A stretch of DNA of 64,000 nucleotides from Rhizobium sp. CF122 (GTDB taxonomy: Bacteria; Pseudomonadota; Alphaproteobacteria; Rhizobiales; Rhizobiaceae), in the NCBI RefSeq assembly GCF_000282035.1, contig NZ_AKKA01000119.1, forward strand, positions 1 to 64,000, given 5' to 3'. Below the pieces are notes generated by a model. It ran no database searches. It saw nothing but the letters and a program-made list of their open reading frames with translations, and was not told the DNA's origin. The translations under genes and the position numbers were made by a program. Shown here in pieces: positions 61,773 to 64,000 of the stretch. Every line of letters starts with the position of its first letter. The stretch's first letter is position 1.

Positions 61773-62330
61773 TTACATCTTTGGCAGCAGTACCTTGTCG
61801 ACCACGTGAATCACGCCGTTCGACTGCTTGACGTCGGCAATCGTGACGTCGGCGACGTCGCCGTTCTCGTCGGTCAGCGTGATCTTGCCCATGCTTTCCT
61901 TGGCCTTGAGCACGCAGCCCCCGATGGTCTTGATGTCGTGTTCGCCACCGTCATCCTTGATCATCTTGGCGACGGCCTTCGACATCGCGTCGGCTGCCAC
62001 GACATGGCAGGTCAGGATCTTGGTCAGCGTCGCCTTGTTCTCCGGCTTCAGCAGCGTATCGACCGTACCGGCCGGCAGTGCTGCGAAAGCTTCATTGGTG
62101 GGCGCAAAGACCGTGAACGGTCCCTTGCCCTCAAGCGTCGAGACCAGACCGGCCGCCTTGACGGCGGCAACCAGCGTCGTGTGGTCTTTGGAGTTCACCG
62201 CATTTTCGACGATGTTCTTCGTCGGATACATGGCAGCGCCGCCGACCATCGGGTTCTTGGCCTGCGCAGCGAAAGCAAAGGCGGAAACGGCAGCAGCAAG
62301 CACACTCAAGCGCAGTGCGGACTTCATCAT
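61773..62330 (-). CDS. Secreted fasciclin (FAS1) domain protein
   Basis: 185 residues. The signal peptide is cut near AAQAKN (residue 24). A single FAS1 domain (about 35-183) shows GPFTVFAPTNEAFAALPAGT in its H1-like region and SNGVIHVVDKVLLPK at the end. FAS1 proteins mediate adhesion or surface interactions, and a nearby ECF sigma/anti-sigma pair suggests stress-induced expression. Two cysteines (in LTCHVV and GGCVLK) may bond. Confidence 0.92.
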   Translation of the reverse strand: MMKSALRLSVLAAAVSAFAFAAQAKNPMVGGAAMYPTKNIVENAVNSKDHTTLVAAVKAAGLVSTLEGKGPFTVFAPTNEAFAALPAGTVDTLLKPENKATLTKILTCHVVAADAMSKAVAKMIKDDGGEHDIKTIGGCVLKAKESMGKITLTDENGDVADVTIADVKQSNGVIHVVDKVLLPKM

Positions 62331-62446
62331 GATTGTTCTCCTTTACGTCCGCGCACAAGACCGGCCGAATGCCGGCGTTCCGTTGCGGACATGAAGATCT
62401 ACGGAAGGCTCGCAGGAAGAGTTTCAGCGCGCTTGTTGAAAAAACA

Positions 62447-63166
62447 TTAGCGGCGATGCGTCGTGCCGCTCGCCACGATCGGCCCCGTGACCTGCCCGGT
62501 CGGCGAGCCGCCGAAAGGTTCGAGGCTGACGGCGAGGGCCGCGCCCTCGTTTACGCTACCGCGCATATCAGCGGGTATGACCAACTCGCCGGCCTGATCC
62601 GGAGGAAACACGCCAAGCGATCTTGGCGCGCCGCTTGCCGGAACAAGCCAAAGCTCCAGTGACTTCTCTTCAGGCTTGCCGGTAGCAACGGGTACAATCT
62701 TCAGTGTTCCGCTCTGCCGCTCATAGGAGGCCAAGAGGTTGACCTGGCTGTTGGAGGCGGTCAGCTCGGCCACAAGCGGCGCGGACGTCTGCGGCGGAGC
62801 GACGACGACAGTGGCAATCGTCAGCGCCCCCACCGTAATCAGCAGCGAGACGAGCGCAAGACAGCGCCAGAAGACGATGGAACCCCACAGACCGCGCGCC
62901 GGCGTCGGGGCAGCTTCCGGCGTGCCGAACAGCCGCGCTTCGATCTGCTTGAACGTTTCCTGACTGGGGCTGACGATGTCATAATCATCGTTGAAAGCGG
63001 AGAGGTTGGTTTCCCATCGGCTGACGATAGCAGCGAACTGTCTATCGCGGCGCATGCGCTCCTCCACAACCCGTCGATCCTTGAAGGAAAGAACACCAAG
63101 AACATACTCACCGGCGAGTACCTCGTCGCGGGAGCGGCCTCCCTTGCTCTGATCCGGCGATGTCAT
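62447..63166 (-). CDS. Membrane anti-sigma factor (RskA type)
   Basis: 239 residues from the ATG at 63166, which overlaps the sigma-factor TGA (ATGA); a longer frame upstream is rejected. The N-terminal cytosolic part (about 12-60: EVLAGEYVLGVLSFKDRRVV) is the sigma-binding region. One membrane segment lies at about 98-120, and the C-terminal RskA-type domain (about 125-235: PEEKSLELWLVPASGAPRSL) faces the periplasm. It should hold the sigma factor inactive until a signal releases it. Confidence 0.9.
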   Translation of the reverse strand: MTSPDQSKGGRSRDEVLAGEYVLGVLSFKDRRVVEERMRRDRQFAAIVSRWETNLSAFNDDYDIVSPSQETFKQIEARLFGTPEAAPTPARGLWGSIVFWRCLALVSLLITVGALTIATVVVAPPQTSAPLVAELTASNSQVNLLASYERQSGTLKIVPVATGKPEEKSLELWLVPASGAPRSLGVFPPDQAGELVIPADMRGSVNEGAALAVSLEPFGGSPTGQVTGPIVASGTTHRR

Positions 63167-63702
63167 CGTTCCATGCACTCTCTCAGTTTCAAAAGGCTGC
63201 GACGCAGCCATGTGCGCATCGTGTTCAAAGGGACGCCAAACTGATCGGCCAGTTCCTGATAGCTTTGTCCTTCGACGTAGGCTCTCTTCACTGCCACCGC
63301 CCGATCAGCTTCCAACTCTTCCATGCAGGTGTCAATGCGCCTTCCCTCATCCTTGATCACAGTCTGTATCTCTGGGGAAGGATCGTCGTCCGCGAGGTCG
63401 TAGGCACTGTCCAATTCGTCGGCAACCGGCTTGCGCGCACGAATGATGTCGATTGCCTGGTTGCGCGCAATTGCCGCGAGCCAGGACGATGGCGCCCCGG
63501 AGCCCGCGGCAAACACGCCGGCGCGCTGCCAGATCTTGACGTAAATTTCCTGCAGCGATTCCTCAGCGTCCGTCCTGTCTTTCAAGATACGCAGGCAGAT
63601 GGAGAAGAGTTTCGGACTCGTCTCACGATAGAGCGCGGCAAAGGCCTTGCGATCGCCGATCGCAACGAGGCTTATCAAATGTGCGATTTCGTCGCTGGTC
63701 AT
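63163..63702 (-). CDS. ECF sigma factor (SigK-like)
   Basis: 179 residues from the ATG at 63702; a start 17 codons earlier has an Arg-rich unlikely beginning. Region 2 (about 20-85: LRILKDRTDAEESLQEIYVK) and region 4 (about 125-175: SYQELADQFGVPLNTMRTWL) are both present. It directs RNA polymerase to a small regulon, probably its own operon and the fasciclin gene. The stop overlaps the anti-sigma start. On the minus strand upstream TTGACA (63792-63787) may be part of its promoter. Confidence 0.92.
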   Translation of the reverse strand: MTSDEIAHLISLVAIGDRKAFAALYRETSPKLFSICLRILKDRTDAEESLQEIYVKIWQRAGVFAAGSGAPSSWLAAIARNQAIDIIRARKPVADELDSAYDLADDDPSPEIQTVIKDEGRRIDTCMEELEADRAVAVKRAYVEGQSYQELADQFGVPLNTMRTWLRRSLLKLRECMER

Positions 63703-63835
63703 CCCATGCCTCTTGCCAAACGCTCGCCCCCTCGAACCCGCTCGCCAGCACATACGGAAAACTAATGGTCTCTAGATTATTCCATCTGTCAAAAACTTGA
63801 GATAAAAGGCCGCGATCAATTCTGCGGGGTATCCC

Positions 63836-64000
63836 ATGAACCAGTCCGAAAGCGAAACTCAGGCACGCCTCCTTGCGCAGGCCCTGCCCTTCATGCAGCG
63901 TTACGAAAACAAGACGATCGTCGTGAAGTACGGCGGCCATGCCATGGGCAATCCCGAGCTCGGGAAGGCCTTCGCAAGCGACATCGCTCTGTTGAAGCAA
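63836..64000 (+). CDS. argB: Acetylglutamate kinase, N-terminus (partial)
   Basis: 55 codons to the right edge. The beginning MNQSESETQARLLAQALPFM, QRYENKTIVVKYGGHAMGNP is a clear ArgB start with the phosphate-binding KYGGHAM motif. It makes N-acetylglutamyl phosphate in arginine synthesis. Its promoter shares the 130-base gap with the divergent ECF sigma gene. Confidence 0.95.
   Translation, partial: MNQSESETQARLLAQALPFMQRYENKTIVVKYGGHAMGNPELGKAFASDIALLKQ

Noticed and set aside
1..64000. CRISPR arrays, intact insertion sequences, prophage genes
   Set aside because: No regularly spaced repeats, transposase motifs or phage structural genes were seen on either strand.

Overview
The window looks like chromosomal DNA of an alphaproteobacterium of the Rhizobiaceae (Sinorhizobium/Ensifer/Rhizobium type). 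The evidence is gene content and order: pgi-frk-pyrE, pyrC, the fructose ABC operon frcB-frcC-frcA-frcK with divergent frcR, the block rpmH-rnpA-yidC-engB followed by argB, and a small RNA with the three-hairpin anti-Shine-Dalgarno layout of the rhizobial alpha-r14 (NfeR1-like) family. No phage, insertion sequence or CRISPR array was seen. Species is not assigned.

Layout, left to right. 1-3.5 kb: N-terminus of a large peroxidase/RTX-like protein, a NarL-type two-component pair, and two small secreted-protein genes whose reading frames look damaged. 3.5-13.3 kb: a sugar regulon (double-HTH GntR regulator, UxaA-type dehydratase, aldo/keto reductase, FucU mutarotase, complete CUT2 ABC importer, zinc dehydrogenase, cutC) that best fits an oxidative L-fucose or related deoxy-sugar route; two near-identical operators mark its two promoters. 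13.3-18.8 kb: a double-HTH LysR regulator beside a YehZYXW-type osmolyte importer. 18.8-30 kb: VOC enzyme, beta-mannosidase, PRC-barrel protein, acyl-CoA synthetase, pgi, hydrolase, fructokinase, pyrE, MgtC/DUF4010 membrane protein. 30-36 kb: TetR-controlled NmrA/DUF1772 pair, VOC protein, diguanylate cyclase, pyrC, DUF805. 35.9-41.5 kb: fructose uptake operon, its ROK regulator and a second FucU/RbsD mutarotase. 41.5-43 kb: proline-racemase-family enzyme and the small RNA.

43-54 kb is an accessory-like stretch: small secreted proteins, MarR/ABM pair, a broken cytochrome b561 gene, GlxA-type regulator with a divergent isochorismatase-family hydrolase, YbaK deacylase, then a scavenging set (Tat-exported AstE-like hydrolase, D-cysteine desulfhydrase-like PLP enzyme, adenosine-deaminase-like enzyme, M20 peptidase). 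A 43-bp imperfect direct repeat brackets three of these genes, decayed coding remnants lie between them, and the stretch stops at a tRNA-Arg(ACG). 54-64 kb returns to core genome: sensor kinase, chemoreceptor, rpmH-rnpA-yidC-engB, then a fasciclin / anti-sigma / ECF-sigma cassette, and the start of argB.

The window mainly encodes capture of plant- or soil-derived carbon (deoxy-sugar, fructose, mannosides, hydroxyproline-like compounds, nucleosides, peptides), osmolyte import, and the local regulators. The observations most worth following are the alpha-r14-like small RNA, the two regulators with duplicated DNA-binding domains, the paired operators of the deoxy-sugar regulon, hairpins placed after all three solute-binding-protein genes, and the repeat-flanked, decaying segment next to tRNA-Arg. 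All functions are inferred from reading the sequence; no database search was run.
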